Source of the DNA: Oscillospiraceae bacterium
GTDB lineage: Bacteria > Bacillota > Clostridia > Saccharofermentanales > Saccharofermentanaceae
Assembly: GCA_902764825.1 (NCBI GenBank)
Contig: CACWXL010000001.1
Location: 248,001-312,000 of the forward strand
Reading direction: 5' to 3'
DNA: 64,000 nt
In this document: piece after piece, positions 18,151-26,220 of the stretch
Numbering within the stretch: position 1 is the stretch's first letter
Layout of the letters: each line of letters opens with the position of its first letter
Translations under genes and position numbers: made by a program
Notes under the pieces: generated by a model
What the model saw: only the letters and a program-made list of their open reading frames with translations
What the model was told of the DNA's origin: nothing
The model's database searches: none

Positions 18151-18393
18151 TCAGATGATACCCTGCTTCTTAAGAAGAGACTTTACTGTATCTGTGGGCT
18201 GAGCTCCGTTAGCGATCCACTTCTTTGCTGCATCAGCATCGATCTTAACGCTGTCTGTTTCCTTCATGGGATCATATAAACCGATCTCCTCGATGAAACG
18301 TCCGTCTCTGGGGTATCTGGAATCAGCAACAACTACACGATAGAAAGGTGCCTTCTTCTTACCCATTCTTCTTAAACGAATCTTTACTGCCAT
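18151..18393 (-). CDS. rpsP: 30S ribosomal protein S16
   Basis: 80 residues beginning [19 protein letters not shown] with the YDPM and [11 protein letters not shown] motifs of S16. The ATG at 18393 has GGAGG at seven bases; an upstream in-frame ATG five codons earlier overlaps the site and is not used. It lies between ffh and khpA. Confidence 0.97.
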   Translation of the reverse strand: MAVKIRLRRMGKKKAPFYRVVVADSRYPRDGRFIEEIGLYDPMKETDSVKIDADAAKKWIANGAQPTDTVKSLLKKQGII

Positions 18394-18459
18394 TTTGTTT
18401 TCCTCCAAAAAAATATTGTATTTTTTATAATCTACGCCATATCTATGACGGGATCGACT

Positions 18460-19998
18460 TTATCTTCTGCCCTTGCGCTTCTTCTTGCGGTCGCGTCTTC
18501 CTGCGGGAACGAAAGGAGAATCATCAGTATCTTCCTTCGGCGCCCTGAAGCTTCCAAGGCCCTGAGGCATACCGGAACCCAGGCCTGACATGCCTCCCAT
18601 ATTTCCAAGGCCTCCCATGCCGCCCATGTTACCCATGCCGCCGCCCTTAAGGCCCATCTTTGCAGCCTGCTTCGCGAATCCCTTAGGCATCTTGAAGCCG
18701 CCCTTGCCGTTACTGAACTGCTTCATGATCTTCGCAGTCTGCTCATACTGTGTGATGAGCTTATTTACATCAGATACCTGTACTCCGGCACCTGCGGCAA
18801 TCCTCTTTCTTCTGCTGGCATTAAGGATCGAAGGTGATCTTCTCTCCTTCTTGGTCATTGAAGTGATGATGGCCATCTGTCTGTCAACGATCTTATCGTC
18901 AAGCTCCTCATCGCTTATCTTGCCTGCCGCACCGGGCATCATGCCTACGAGATCTTTAAGCGAACCCATCTTCTTCATCTGAGCGAACTGGTCATAAAGG
19001 TCATCGAGGTTATAACCGCTGCCCATCATGCGTTCCATCGTCTTGCGGGCTTCTTCCTCGTCGATGTTGGCCTGCGCCTTCTCGATGAGGCTTACGACGT
19101 CACCCATGCCGAGGATCCTGTCAGCCATACGCTGAGGATAGAACTTCTCGATGGCATCTACCTTCTCGCCCGTACAGATGTACTTGATAGGCTTGCTCGT
19201 GAGCTTACGGATGGATAAAGCAGCACCGCCTCTGGCATCGCCGTCGAGCTTTGTCATGATGAAGCCGTCCATGCCGATGTTCTGCTCGAAGAGCTGAGCG
19301 ACATTTACCGCTTCCTGACCGATCATCGCATCGACTACGAGGAGCTTTTCCGTAGGGTTAACGGCTGCAGCGATGTCTCTTAACTCTTCCATGAGTTCTT
19401 CGTCAGCGACCGTACGTCCTGCTGTATCTATGATCAGGTAATTGCAAAGCATGTATCTTGCCCTGCCTTCACCGTCTTTTGCGATCTTAACGGCATCCTT
19501 CTCTTCAGGATCGATATAGCAGTCAACGCCAACCGCGTCACTTAAGACCTTGAGCTGCTGGGCAGCAGCAGGTCTGTGAACGTCGACGGAAACGACCATA
19601 GGCTTCTTGCCGTTCTCCTTCAAGAGCTTAGCGAGTTTTGCTGCAGTTGTTGTCTTACCTGCACCCTGGAGACCGTAGAGGATTATGATATTAAATCCCG
19701 TATCGGAAACCTTGAGCTTCTCTTCGCCCTCTTCACCGCCTAAGAGTTCTGTCAAAGAATCTCTTACGATCTTTACTATCTGCTGGCCGGGCGTAAAGGA
19801 CTCCTGAACATCAGCGCCCTTGCACTTCTCGGTCATATCAGCTACGAATTCTTTAACAACGCCGTAGTTTACGTCTGCCTCGAGGAGAGCCATGCGTATC
19901 TCACGCATCATCTCCTTGATGTCGCTCTCGCTTACGCGGGCCTTGCCGCGCATCTTCGAGGTTATATTCTGAAGCTTTTCAGATAAGCTCTCAAACAC
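18460..19998 (-). CDS. ffh: Signal recognition particle protein Ffh
   Basis: SRP GTPase that delivers ribosome-nascent-chain complexes to FtsY. The 512 residues comprise the N-domain, the G-domain with GLQGAGKTTTAAKLA, DVHRPAAAQQL, DTAGR and TKLDGDARGGAALS, and a Met-rich M-domain (about 300-450). The C-terminus is extended by Gly/Met repeats (GGMGNMGGMGGLG type) and a very basic tail KKKRKGRR. It starts at GTG, four bases after the ylxM stop, with GAGGAA upstream lying within the ylxM end. Confidence 0.97.
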   Translation of the reverse strand: MFESLSEKLQNITSKMRGKARVSESDIKEMMREIRMALLEADVNYGVVKEFVADMTEKCKGADVQESFTPGQQIVKIVRDSLTELLGGEEGEEKLKVSDTGFNIIILYGLQGAGKTTTAAKLAKLLKENGKKPMVVSVDVHRPAAAQQLKVLSDAVGVDCYIDPEEKDAVKIAKDGEGRARYMLCNYLIIDTAGRTVADEELMEELRDIAAAVNPTEKLLVVDAMIGQEAVNVAQLFEQNIGMDGFIMTKLDGDARGGAALSIRKLTSKPIKYICTGEKVDAIEKFYPQRMADRILGMGDVVSLIEKAQANIDEEEARKTMERMMGSGYNLDDLYDQFAQMKKMGSLKDLVGMMPGAAGKISDEELDDKIVDRQMAIITSMTKKERRSPSILNASRRKRIAAGAGVQVSDVNKLITQYEQTAKIMKQFSNGKGGFKMPKGFAKQAAKMGLKGGGMGNMGGMGGLGNMGGMSGLGSGMPQGLGSFRAPKEDTDDSPFVPAGRRDRKKKRKGRR

Positions 19999-20002
19999 GT
20001 TC

Positions 20003-20329
20003 TTACATTTCCTCTATCAGTTCTTCAAGCTCTTCGGCAGCCTTATCGCTGTCACCGCTCTTAATGTGCGCCAGAGCCTTTTTTGCTTTTGCCTGCTGCT
20101 TCTCGAAAAGTGCGAGAAGCCCTAACTTCTCCTCATATTCCTCAAGCTGCTTCTCCGCCCTCTTGACCGTATCGTGCACGCCCTGCCTTGAGATCCCCTC
20201 AGCTTCGGCGATCTCTGCCAAAGTCAGGTCATCGTTATAATAGCTCTCACAGGTGCGCCTCATCTTGGGCGTAAGGAGATTGCCGTAAAAATCGAGCAAA
20301 AGGTCTGTTCTTACTGACTTTTCACGCAT
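20003..20329 (-). CDS. ylxM: YlxM/p13-family helix-turn-helix protein
   Basis: Companion of SRP in Firmicutes, encoded directly upstream of ffh; in streptococci it modulates SRP GTPase activity. The 108 residues include LTLAEIAEAEGISRQGVHDTVKRAE, a sigma-70 region 4-like HTH, and a Lys/Glu coiled-coil C-terminus. AGGAGG precedes the ATG. First gene of the operon, with a near-consensus promoter 35 bases upstream. Confidence 0.93.
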   Translation of the reverse strand: MREKSVRTDLLLDFYGNLLTPKMRRTCESYYNDDLTLAEIAEAEGISRQGVHDTVKRAEKQLEEYEEKLGLLALFEKQQAKAKKALAHIKSGDSDKAAEELEELIEEM

Positions 20330-20363
20330 TTAAAGGCACGCCTCCTAAATTACAAGCCTGCAC

Positions 20364-20392
20364 ATAATAACAAAGCTTTATAGGCGTGTCAA
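20364..20392 (-). promoter_or_regulatory. ylxM-ffh operon promoter
   Basis: Minus-strand TTGACA and TATTAT with a 17-base spacer, one mismatch to consensus in total. Confidence 0.9.
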
Positions 20393-20417
20393 GTATTTTT
20401 ACTTGTCAGATGTGAAA

Positions 20418-20978
20418 TCAGCTTCTGGCCCACCAGTAGCAGTAAGCCTGAGTCCTTGCAGCCAGGTTGGTCTGCTTGAGAAGTTCTCTTACTTCTTCTT
20501 TGGTATACCAGCGTGCTTCTATCTCTTCCTCGTCCGAAGTGCTGGGCGCGAACTCGCCTTCAGCCTTGCCCAGAACACAGCAGCTCTTCTCATTTGTTAT
20601 GCCGACGCCCGAAAAGCTCATCGGAAGAACTTCATCGATCTCTACGAGCTTTAATCCGGTCTCTTCCCAAAGTTCTCTTGCAGCTGCGACATCAGGTGTC
20701 TCGCCTTCATCGATAAGGCCTGCCGGGAAATTATAAGCAAAGCCTCCGACTGCCATTCTGTACTCTTTATTGAGAAGAAGGCGCTCACCGTCAGTGCTCG
20801 TGATGATGAGCACTACAGCGTCACACTTTTCGCGCGCGATGTCTTCAAGACTCGTAATATTCTTATCTCTTGAGACCATCTCATAGACCTTCTTATTGCC
20901 CAGATTTGTCTCATACTCAGCGTTATAAGATGTTATAAAACGTCCTTCGTGGACTTTCTTTATGCCAATGAACTTCAT
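20418..20978 (-). CDS. Nudix hydrolase, ADP-ribose pyrophosphatase-like
   Basis: 186-residue pyrophosphohydrolase with a full Nudix box (GLIDEGETP...AARELWEETGL, about 78-100), including the catalytic REx2EE residues. The sequence around it (GGFAYNFPAG, SEEE-type C-terminal acidic segment) resembles ADP-ribose or nucleoside-diphosphate-sugar hydrolases; substrate not determined. The ATG overlaps the flavin reductase stop by four bases (ATGA). Last gene of the four-gene operon. Confidence 0.9.
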   Translation of the reverse strand: MKFIGIKKVHEGRFITSYNAEYETNLGNKKVYEMVSRDKNITSLEDIAREKCDAVVLIITSTDGERLLLNKEYRMAVGGFAYNFPAGLIDEGETPDVAAARELWEETGLKLVEIDEVLPMSFSGVGITNEKSCCVLGKAEGEFAPSTSDEEEIEARWYTKEEVRELLKQTNLAARTQAYCYWWARS

Positions 20979-21598
20979 TTCTTGCCCTTCTTTGTATCAT
21001 TTCCCATTCTTCTCTTGATCACGTCTTCTTTGGCTACGGAATAACCGAAGAATCCGAGTTTCTCTCCCAAGAGATAATATTCTCCGTGATTATATGCCAC
21101 AAGTCTGGCGTTCTCCAGACAGAGCTTGCCGTTCTGATCGAGAAGATAGGAATCTGCGGTGACACTCTTTATCTCGCCGATGAACATATCGTGTGAACCG
21201 AGCTCTGTGACGCTCTTGACGACACAGGAGATCGATACCGGCGCTTCCTTTATCGCATAAGCATATTCAAGGCCCTCTGCCTTAACGGGTGTAAGGCCGC
21301 AGGACTTGAACTTGTCTTCGTTTTCGCCGCCTCTGACGCCGCAGTAATCACAGGCCTTGCAAAGGGATTTGGATACGAGGTTTACGACAAACTCACCTGT
21401 CTCAGAGATGAGCTTATGTGAATATCTTGATTTCCTGATGCTTACCGAGATCATAGGCGGTTCGGAATTGACCGTTCCTGCCCAGGCAGCGGTCATGATG
21501 TTCGCCTTGCCCTCTTTGCTTCCTGATGAAACCATAACAACAGGTACGGGATTAAGGATAGTCGAAACCCCGACTGCTACTTTATCGTGTTTAGCCAC
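20975..21598 (-). CDS. Flavin reductase-family protein
   Basis: 207-residue FMN-binding split-barrel protein (ANIMTAAWAGTVNSEPPMISVSIRKSRYSH, GEFVVNL). It contains CKACDYCGVRGG, a Cys-rich loop found in clostridial members of this family. Such proteins reduce flavin or carry FMN as electron donors; partner unknown. It starts at GTG with AGGAGG ten bases upstream, five bases after the GNAT-Ogt stop, and overlaps the Nudix start. Confidence 0.88.
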   Translation of the reverse strand: MAKHDKVAVGVSTILNPVPVVMVSSGSKEGKANIMTAAWAGTVNSEPPMISVSIRKSRYSHKLISETGEFVVNLVSKSLCKACDYCGVRGGENEDKFKSCGLTPVKAEGLEYAYAIKEAPVSISCVVKSVTELGSHDMFIGEIKSVTADSYLLDQNGKLCLENARLVAYNHGEYYLLGEKLGFFGYSVAKEDVIKRRMGNDTKKGKK

Positions 21599-21603
21599 TA
21601 GTG

Positions 21604-22686
21604 TTATACCTCCTTGGATATGAGCGGTGTTACCGCCGTAAAGCTCTCATGCAAGAGCAGATAGTCCTTAATGTCGATACCGGCGGAATAGCCGACGATG
21701 CTTCCGTCCTTACCGATTACGCGGTGGCACGGAACTATGACCGCTACAGGGTTATCAGAGCATGCGCTTCCGACGGCTCTCGTGATTTTGCGCGCCTCAG
21801 AGAGCTTTCCGTCAGTTAACATAAGCGCTATGTCTTCATAACTTGCGGTGCCTCCATACGGGATGGAATTAAGCGCGTTCCATACCTTCTTCTGGAAAGG
21901 CGTTCCGGTATTGAATACGACATTGATGTCAAAGCCTGCCCTGTTGCTGTCGAAATATTCCTTAAGCTCGACATATGCCTTGGCAAGTTCTGCCGGCAGA
22001 TAATCGAGCTGGTCCTTCTCGAGATTGTAGATGCCGTCATCATTTCTCATCAGACCGCCGTTCGAATCAAGAAGCTCCAGGCTTGAAGCGACATTATTGA
22101 TGAACGGGTCATCTATCTGCTGCCCGTAGTGGAAGAGTTTAACGGAATCAATGTAATCTATGCCGCCCGTAACCACTGCCACACCCCTTTCGAAGGGCAC
22201 GAAACAGACGTTATATCTGGGATATTCATAAGAGAGCATCGCGTAAAGGCCTGCGTCCTCAAAGCCGTTCTTAATCCTAACCTCGTCCCTTAAGACCGCT
22301 TCCTGCATGAAGCCTGCGCCAAGAAGGATGCGCTCTAAGCCTTCGTTGCCGTGATTGCAGATGACGGTTACCTTGTGATAGTACTCTTCAAGGAAACAGT
22401 ATCTTAAGACCTCATCAACAACGCCGCTCTGCGTATCTGCATTGGCATCGTTGGTGAAGACAAAGTCTATGTGAGCCCTGCACTTCTTCCTGTCGGGCCT
22501 GAAGAGCTTTATAAGAGCATAGATGACCTCATCCTTTAAAGCGAGCATCGCTTCGCCCTGACTTCCCGTTCCCAGGGCTCTGATGTCATCCTCAATGAGC
22601 TTTAATGTACCCTCCATGAGGCCGCGCTTACGAAGCTCGGAGCTGTCTGAAATAAGGATCTTACGAAGAACAATTCTGTCAGCCAT
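21604..22686 (-). CDS. Fusion of GNAT acetyltransferase-like domain and O6-methylguanine-DNA methyltransferase
   Basis: 360 residues. Residues 1-155 look like a degenerate GNAT fold (VTVICNHGNEGLERILLGAGF with the GNxx-A/L...GF pattern of acetyltransferases). Residues about 162-255 resemble the N-terminal domain of Ogt/MGMT, and 262-350 are its catalytic domain: FQKKVWNALNSIPYG, the ARKITRAVGSA helix, and the suicide alkyl acceptor in IVPCHRVIG (Cys320). It therefore should repair O6-alkylguanine. The start at 22686 has GGAG seven bases upstream and overlaps the solute-binding gene by eight bases. The role of the GNAT part is unknown. Confidence 0.9.
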   Translation of the reverse strand: MADRIVLRKILISDSSELRKRGLMEGTLKLIEDDIRALGTGSQGEAMLALKDEVIYALIKLFRPDRKKCRAHIDFVFTNDANADTQSGVVDEVLRYCFLEEYYHKVTVICNHGNEGLERILLGAGFMQEAVLRDEVRIKNGFEDAGLYAMLSYEYPRYNVCFVPFERGVAVVTGGIDYIDSVKLFHYGQQIDDPFINNVASSLELLDSNGGLMRNDDGIYNLEKDQLDYLPAELAKAYVELKEYFDSNRAGFDINVVFNTGTPFQKKVWNALNSIPYGGTASYEDIALMLTDGKLSEARKITRAVGSACSDNPVAVIVPCHRVIGKDGSIVGYSAGIDIKDYLLLHESFTAVTPLISKEV

Positions 22687-24064
22687 AGCATTTCTCCGGA
22701 TCAAACTCATCATTCTGCTTTACATATTCTGCCGTATATTCATTGGTCTTCGAAAAGACCTTGCTGTCAAAAGAATCAGGACAGTAAACCGCATTATCCA
22801 TGATCTGATGGAAGTCTGAGGCCATGTGTCCGAAGATCTTATTTGATGAGATCAGTTCCCATACAGCATCATTTCTCGTGAGCGGCATAAGGCCTGTCAT
22901 GTCCTCAAGCCTGTAGATCAGGAGCTGGGCATCAGTATCGAAAGATATAAATGCCGCAAACTCTGAAGCAAAGTCCTTGCTTCCGGAATCTTTCGCAACA
23001 CACAGAGAATAAGTGCTTATATAAGGAACGCCGACATTAGTTGCATCATTGCAAGGCAAATGCAAGAGATATAAGCTTCCCGGATAATAATCTGCCCAGG
23101 CCCTTATATTCGCCGATGAATCGACCCACAGAGCAGCCTTTCTCGAATAGATCGGATCTGCTCCGTCGATCTGGTCCTGAGCCAGAGAATCCGAATAGAG
23201 GCTCCTGACATAAGATGCAGCATCTTTGATCACTTTCCCTGCTGCGATCTTGTCCATGGTATATTCATCGCTGACCATATAAGAGGTCGGGACATCTTTG
23301 TTAAATGCGGAACCAAGATAAGGAATAAGCTCATAAGCCGATGCAAACCCTGCAACGCCTCTGTGCTCTTTCTTTATCGCTTCAAGATAAGTCTTAAGGT
23401 TCTCGGTAGTATTCTTAGTCTGGAGTTTTCCTATGCCTGAAGGAATATATTCCGTATTGCCCATAACGATCTTAGCCGAACAGAAATGCGGAACCGCAAA
23501 GAAAATTCCGTCTTCGGAATCAGCGGTCAGAGCGCCTGAATACACCTGCTGGGCGGTAAGATACTTGCTGTCAGCCAGGTGCTCATTAAGTGTCTCGGCA
23601 TATCCTGCCTTGTAGATGCCGGCGCTGTCCTGGGCAAGGAACAGGTCCGGCTCACTGCCCGAAGCCTTCCAGCCCTTTACGGTATCAAGATTGACTCCCG
23701 TGCTGCCGCATCCGATGTTGGTAATGACGTAATTGGATGCGACAGATGACAGATAATCGGTGCTGATCGTAAGTCCCGTCTCGGAACTGTCCCAAAGTCC
23801 GTTATTCTTGCAGTAAAGCATTGCCGCGAGATATTGGATAGTAAGATCAGAATAAGGCAGCGCCACTTCAAGCTGGCAGATCTCATTTCCTTCATCGGTA
23901 CCGGAGGTCTGATCCGGTTCATCAGACGGTTCTGAATCTTCGCTCTCGGAAATAATCGAAGGGAAAAGATCATCGCTCTTTTTGCAGCCCGTGAAAAGCG
24001 CACCCGACAATGACAGGCACAAAATCACACTGACAGCTTTCTTAAAGATCTTTAGCGCTTTCAC
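22679..24064 (-). CDS. ABC-type extracellular solute-binding lipoprotein
   Basis: 461 residues. The signal peptide ends in the lipobox ALFTGC (Cys about 27), followed by an acidic linker and a bacterial family-1 type solute-binding domain (LYSDSLAQ, AALWVDSSANIRAWA, FASEFAAFISFDTDAQ). The real start is GTG at 24064 with GGAGG eight bases upstream; a longer open frame runs back through the antisense of tRNA-Thr and is spurious. No permease or ATPase gene is adjacent, so its transporter partner lies elsewhere, or it acts as a binding or sensing protein. First gene of the operon with GNAT-Ogt, flavin reductase and Nudix. Confidence 0.87.
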   Translation of the reverse strand: MKALKIFKKAVSVILCLSLSGALFTGCKKSDDLFPSIISESEDSEPSDEPDQTSGTDEGNEICQLEVALPYSDLTIQYLAAMLYCKNNGLWDSSETGLTISTDYLSSVASNYVITNIGCGSTGVNLDTVKGWKASGSEPDLFLAQDSAGIYKAGYAETLNEHLADSKYLTAQQVYSGALTADSEDGIFFAVPHFCSAKIVMGNTEYIPSGIGKLQTKNTTENLKTYLEAIKKEHRGVAGFASAYELIPYLGSAFNKDVPTSYMVSDEYTMDKIAAGKVIKDAASYVRSLYSDSLAQDQIDGADPIYSRKAALWVDSSANIRAWADYYPGSLYLLHLPCNDATNVGVPYISTYSLCVAKDSGSKDFASEFAAFISFDTDAQLLIYRLEDMTGLMPLTRNDAVWELISSNKIFGHMASDFHQIMDNAVYCPDSFDSKVFSKTNEYTAEYVKQNDEFDPEKCYG

Positions 24065-24086
24065 CGATTTTTCCTCCGATAAATCA

Positions 24087-24095
24087 ATTATATCA
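24087..24095 (-). promoter_or_regulatory. Extended -10 promoter of the solute-binding operon
   Basis: Minus-strand TGATATAAT fits TGnTATAAT and sits 22 bases before the GTG start. No clear -35. Confidence 0.5.
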
Positions 24096-24126
24096 TTCTT
24101 ATGCCGTTTACTTGCCTTTCTTTCAC

Positions 24127-24155
24127 TTGACACGTAACTTCCAAATGGGTATATT
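24127..24155 (+). promoter_or_regulatory. tRNA-Thr promoter
   Basis: TTGACA and TATATT separated by 17 bases, ending 10 bases before the tRNA. Confidence 0.85.
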
Positions 24156-24165
24156 TTTATGGCAC

Positions 24166-24240
24166 GCCAAAGTGGCTCAGGGGTAGAGCAATTCACTCGT
24201 AATGAATAGGTCGCGGGTTCGATTCCCGCCTTTGGCTCCA
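24166..24240 (+). tRNA. tRNA-Thr (anticodon CGT)
   Basis: 75-base cloverleaf with encoded CCA. Acceptor GCCAAAG/CTTTGGC is perfect; anticodon stem ATTCA/TGAAT encloses CTCGTAA, giving anticodon CGT (reads ACG). T arm GCGGGTTCGATTCCCGC. It is one of few plus-strand genes. Confidence 0.95.
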
Positions 24241-24246
24241 GAACTA

Positions 24247-24318
24247 AAAACACCCCCCGTATTTCGGACAGTAATTGCCTGCGGCAATTAACTCATACGG
24301 TGGGGTGTTTTATTTTTG
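24247..24318. terminator. Long bidirectional terminator after tRNA-Thr
   Basis: Nested stems AAAACACCCC/GGGGTGTTTT, CCGTAT/ATACGG and a perfect inner TAATTGCC-TGC-GGCAATTA. T-tracts lie on both sides, so it can end tRNA-Thr (+) and the coiled-coil gene (-). Confidence 0.85.
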
Positions 24319-24382
24319 TTCAGTTAAGTTAACCCATACACGGTTTATTTTATTTCTGTTCCGTTTGAATTAACCCGTACGG
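24308..24382. repeat. Imperfect tandem duplication of about 36 bp
   Basis: Two adjacent units of the form TTTTATTTnTGTTCnGTTnnnnTTAACCCnTAC share most positions. The unit abuts the terminator; no coding capacity. I see nothing else in the 24243-24387 gap. Confidence 0.55.
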
Positions 24383-24387
24383 CTTTC

Positions 24388-24948
24388 TTACTGTCTCCTG
24401 CTGTAAGGCGAGACTATCTTGTTCAGGCTGTCTACGGCGCCGTTAAGCTTCTTGATGGAATCATTAAGGCCGTCTATGTCGATATCGCCGATCTTCTTGA
24501 TGGCGTCAGACATTGCTTCGGTATTGTCGGTCAGGACTGTATCGACATTTGAGATCATCTTATTCATGCCGTCAAGGGAGTTCTTGACATCACCCATGAG
24601 CGTAGTAGCCTGCTCTAAAGTCGTCTCGGCGGCCATAAGGGTCGTCATGACCTTGGGTACGATCAGGACAGCTGAAGCGAGGACAACAGCGGCAATGACG
24701 ATCATTGAGAAGGCTACGACACCTGTTCTCTTTGCTGTTTTCTTCTGAAGCTTGACCATTTCGGCAAGAAGTTCCGTCTCCGTCGGGCCGTCAGTCTTTC
24801 CTGCCTTGCCTTTCTTATCAGATGCGTCCTTTACAGGCCCGGGTGCGGCCTCAAAAGGCGCTGCTGCAGGAGCAGGTTCAGTTTTCGCTGTTGCGGGCTC
24901 AAGAGCATTATTCTCTGTAACTTCAGTGATCTTCTTATCGTCTTCCAT
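24388..24948 (-). CDS. Single-pass membrane protein with C-terminal coiled coil
   Basis: 186 residues, no family recognised. The N-terminus is cytoplasmic, Ala/Pro/Lys-rich and acidic at first, followed by a predicted helix (ELLAEMVKLQKKTAKR), a transmembrane segment (VAFSMIVIAAVVLASAVLIVP, about 88-108) and about 75 residues of heptad-like helices rich in Met, Asp, Asn and Leu that end at a basic tail. The layout recalls the signalling helices of chemoreceptors or methyl-accepting proteins but has no signalling hairpin. The start at 24948 has GGAGG five bases upstream. It follows the purine operon terminator. Confidence 0.75.
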   Translation of the reverse strand: MEDDKKITEVTENNALEPATAKTEPAPAAAPFEAAPGPVKDASDKKGKAGKTDGPTETELLAEMVKLQKKTAKRTGVVAFSMIVIAAVVLASAVLIVPKVMTTLMAAETTLEQATTLMGDVKNSLDGMNKMISNVDTVLTDNTEAMSDAIKKIGDIDIDGLNDSIKKLNGAVDSLNKIVSPYSRRQ

Positions 24949-24960
24949 GTTTACCTCCCA

Positions 24961-24996
24961 AAATAAAAAAAGGGCTGCCTCATAAGAGACAGCCCT
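24961..24996 (-). terminator. Terminator of the purine operon
   Basis: Minus-strand AGGGCTGTCTC/GAGGCAGCCCT stem, then TTTTTTTATTT, 15 bases after the purH-like stop. Confidence 0.9.
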
Positions 24997-25010
24997 AGTG
25001 TAAAACAATA

Positions 25011-26192
25011 TTAATGGTGGAACAATCTCATTCCGGTGAATGCCATTGCAATGCCGTATTTATTGCATGTCATGATGACATGGTCGTCACGGATGGAACC
25101 GCCGGGTTCTGCGATGTACTTAACGCCGCTCTTGTGAGCACGCTCGATGTTGTCGCCGAAGGGGAAGAATGCGTCTGAACCGAGAGCTACGTTGTCGTTC
25201 TTGGCGAGCCATGCTTTCTTCTCTTCTCTTGTGAATACAGCGGGCTTAACCTTGAAGATGTTCTGCCATGTACCTTCTGCGAGAACGTCCTCATACTCGT
25301 CAGAGATGTAAACGTCGATTGCGTTGTCTCTGTCAGGTCTTCTGATGTCATCAACGAACTGGAGACCCAATACCTGAGGGCTCTGTCTGAGCCACCAGTT
25401 ATCAGCCTTCTGGCCTGCAAGTCTTGTGCAGTGGATCCTGGACTGCTGTCCTGCGCCAATGCCGATTGCCTGGCCGTCCTTAACGTAGCAGACGGAGTTG
25501 GACTGTGTGTACTTAAGAGTAATAAGGGAGATCAAAAGGTCGATCTTCTTATCCTCAGGGATGTCCTTGGTGTCAGTAACGATGTTGTCCAGGAGAGCGT
25601 GGTTGATCTCGAACTCGTTTCTTCCCTGCTCGAAAGTAACGCCGAAGACGTCCTTTGTCTCGATCGGAGCGGGCTTATAGGAAGGGTCGATCTTGATTAC
25701 GTTATATGTGCCCTTTCTCTTTGTCTTTAAGATCTCAAGAGCTTCTTCGGTGTAATCGGGAGCGATGATGCCGTCGGATACTTCTCTTGCGAGCATTGTA
25801 GCCGTGATAGCGTCGCAGGTATCGGAAAGAGCCGTGAAGTCGCCGTAAGAAGACATTCTGTCAGCGCCTCTTGCTCTTGCATAAGCGCATGCGATGGGAG
25901 AAAGTTCGCCAAGATCATCTACGAAGTAGATCTTAGCCTCTGTCTCGGAAAGGGGCTTGCCTACAGCAGCGCCTGCAGGTGAAACGTGCTTGAAGGAAGT
26001 TGCTGCCGGAAGGCCTGTTGCTTCCTTTAATTCCTTAACAAGCTGCCAGCCGTTGAAAGCGTCCAAGAGGTTGATATAACCGGGCTTGCCGTTCAATACT
26101 GTGATGGGAAGCTCTGATCCGTCTTTCATGAAGATCCTGGAAGGCTTCTGGTTGGGGTTGCATCCGTACTTGAGTTGCATCTCGTTAGACAT
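25011..26192 (-). CDS. purH: AICAR transformylase (PurH formyltransferase half only)
   Basis: Transfers a formyl group from 10-formyl-THF to AICAR, the penultimate step to IMP. The 393 residues match only the C-terminal formyltransferase domain of bifunctional PurH: LKYGCNPNQKPSRIF, the catalytic KH in SFKHVSPAGAA, GIGAGQQSRIHCTRLA, DAFFPFGDNIERA and the AEPGGSIRDD end. The IMP cyclohydrolase (MGS-fold) domain that normally precedes it is absent, and a separate PurO-like gene lies directly upstream. The ATG at 26192 has AGGAGA seven bases upstream. Last gene of the operon. Confidence 0.93.
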   Translation of the reverse strand: MSNEMQLKYGCNPNQKPSRIFMKDGSELPITVLNGKPGYINLLDAFNGWQLVKELKEATGLPAATSFKHVSPAGAAVGKPLSETEAKIYFVDDLGELSPIACAYARARGADRMSSYGDFTALSDTCDAITATMLAREVSDGIIAPDYTEEALEILKTKRKGTYNVIKIDPSYKPAPIETKDVFGVTFEQGRNEFEINHALLDNIVTDTKDIPEDKKIDLLISLITLKYTQSNSVCYVKDGQAIGIGAGQQSRIHCTRLAGQKADNWWLRQSPQVLGLQFVDDIRRPDRDNAIDVYISDEYEDVLAEGTWQNIFKVKPAVFTREEKKAWLAKNDNVALGSDAFFPFGDNIERAHKSGVKYIAEPGGSIRDDHVIMTCNKYGIAMAFTGMRLFHH

Positions 26193-26220
26193 TGTCATTC
26201 TCCTTTTACTGATTCATTGA

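Noticed and set aside
24065..24253. N-terminal extension of the solute-binding lipoprotein through tRNA-Thr
   Set aside because: The frame is the antisense of a tRNA; a GTG with GGAGG just before a proper lipoprotein signal peptide is the real start.
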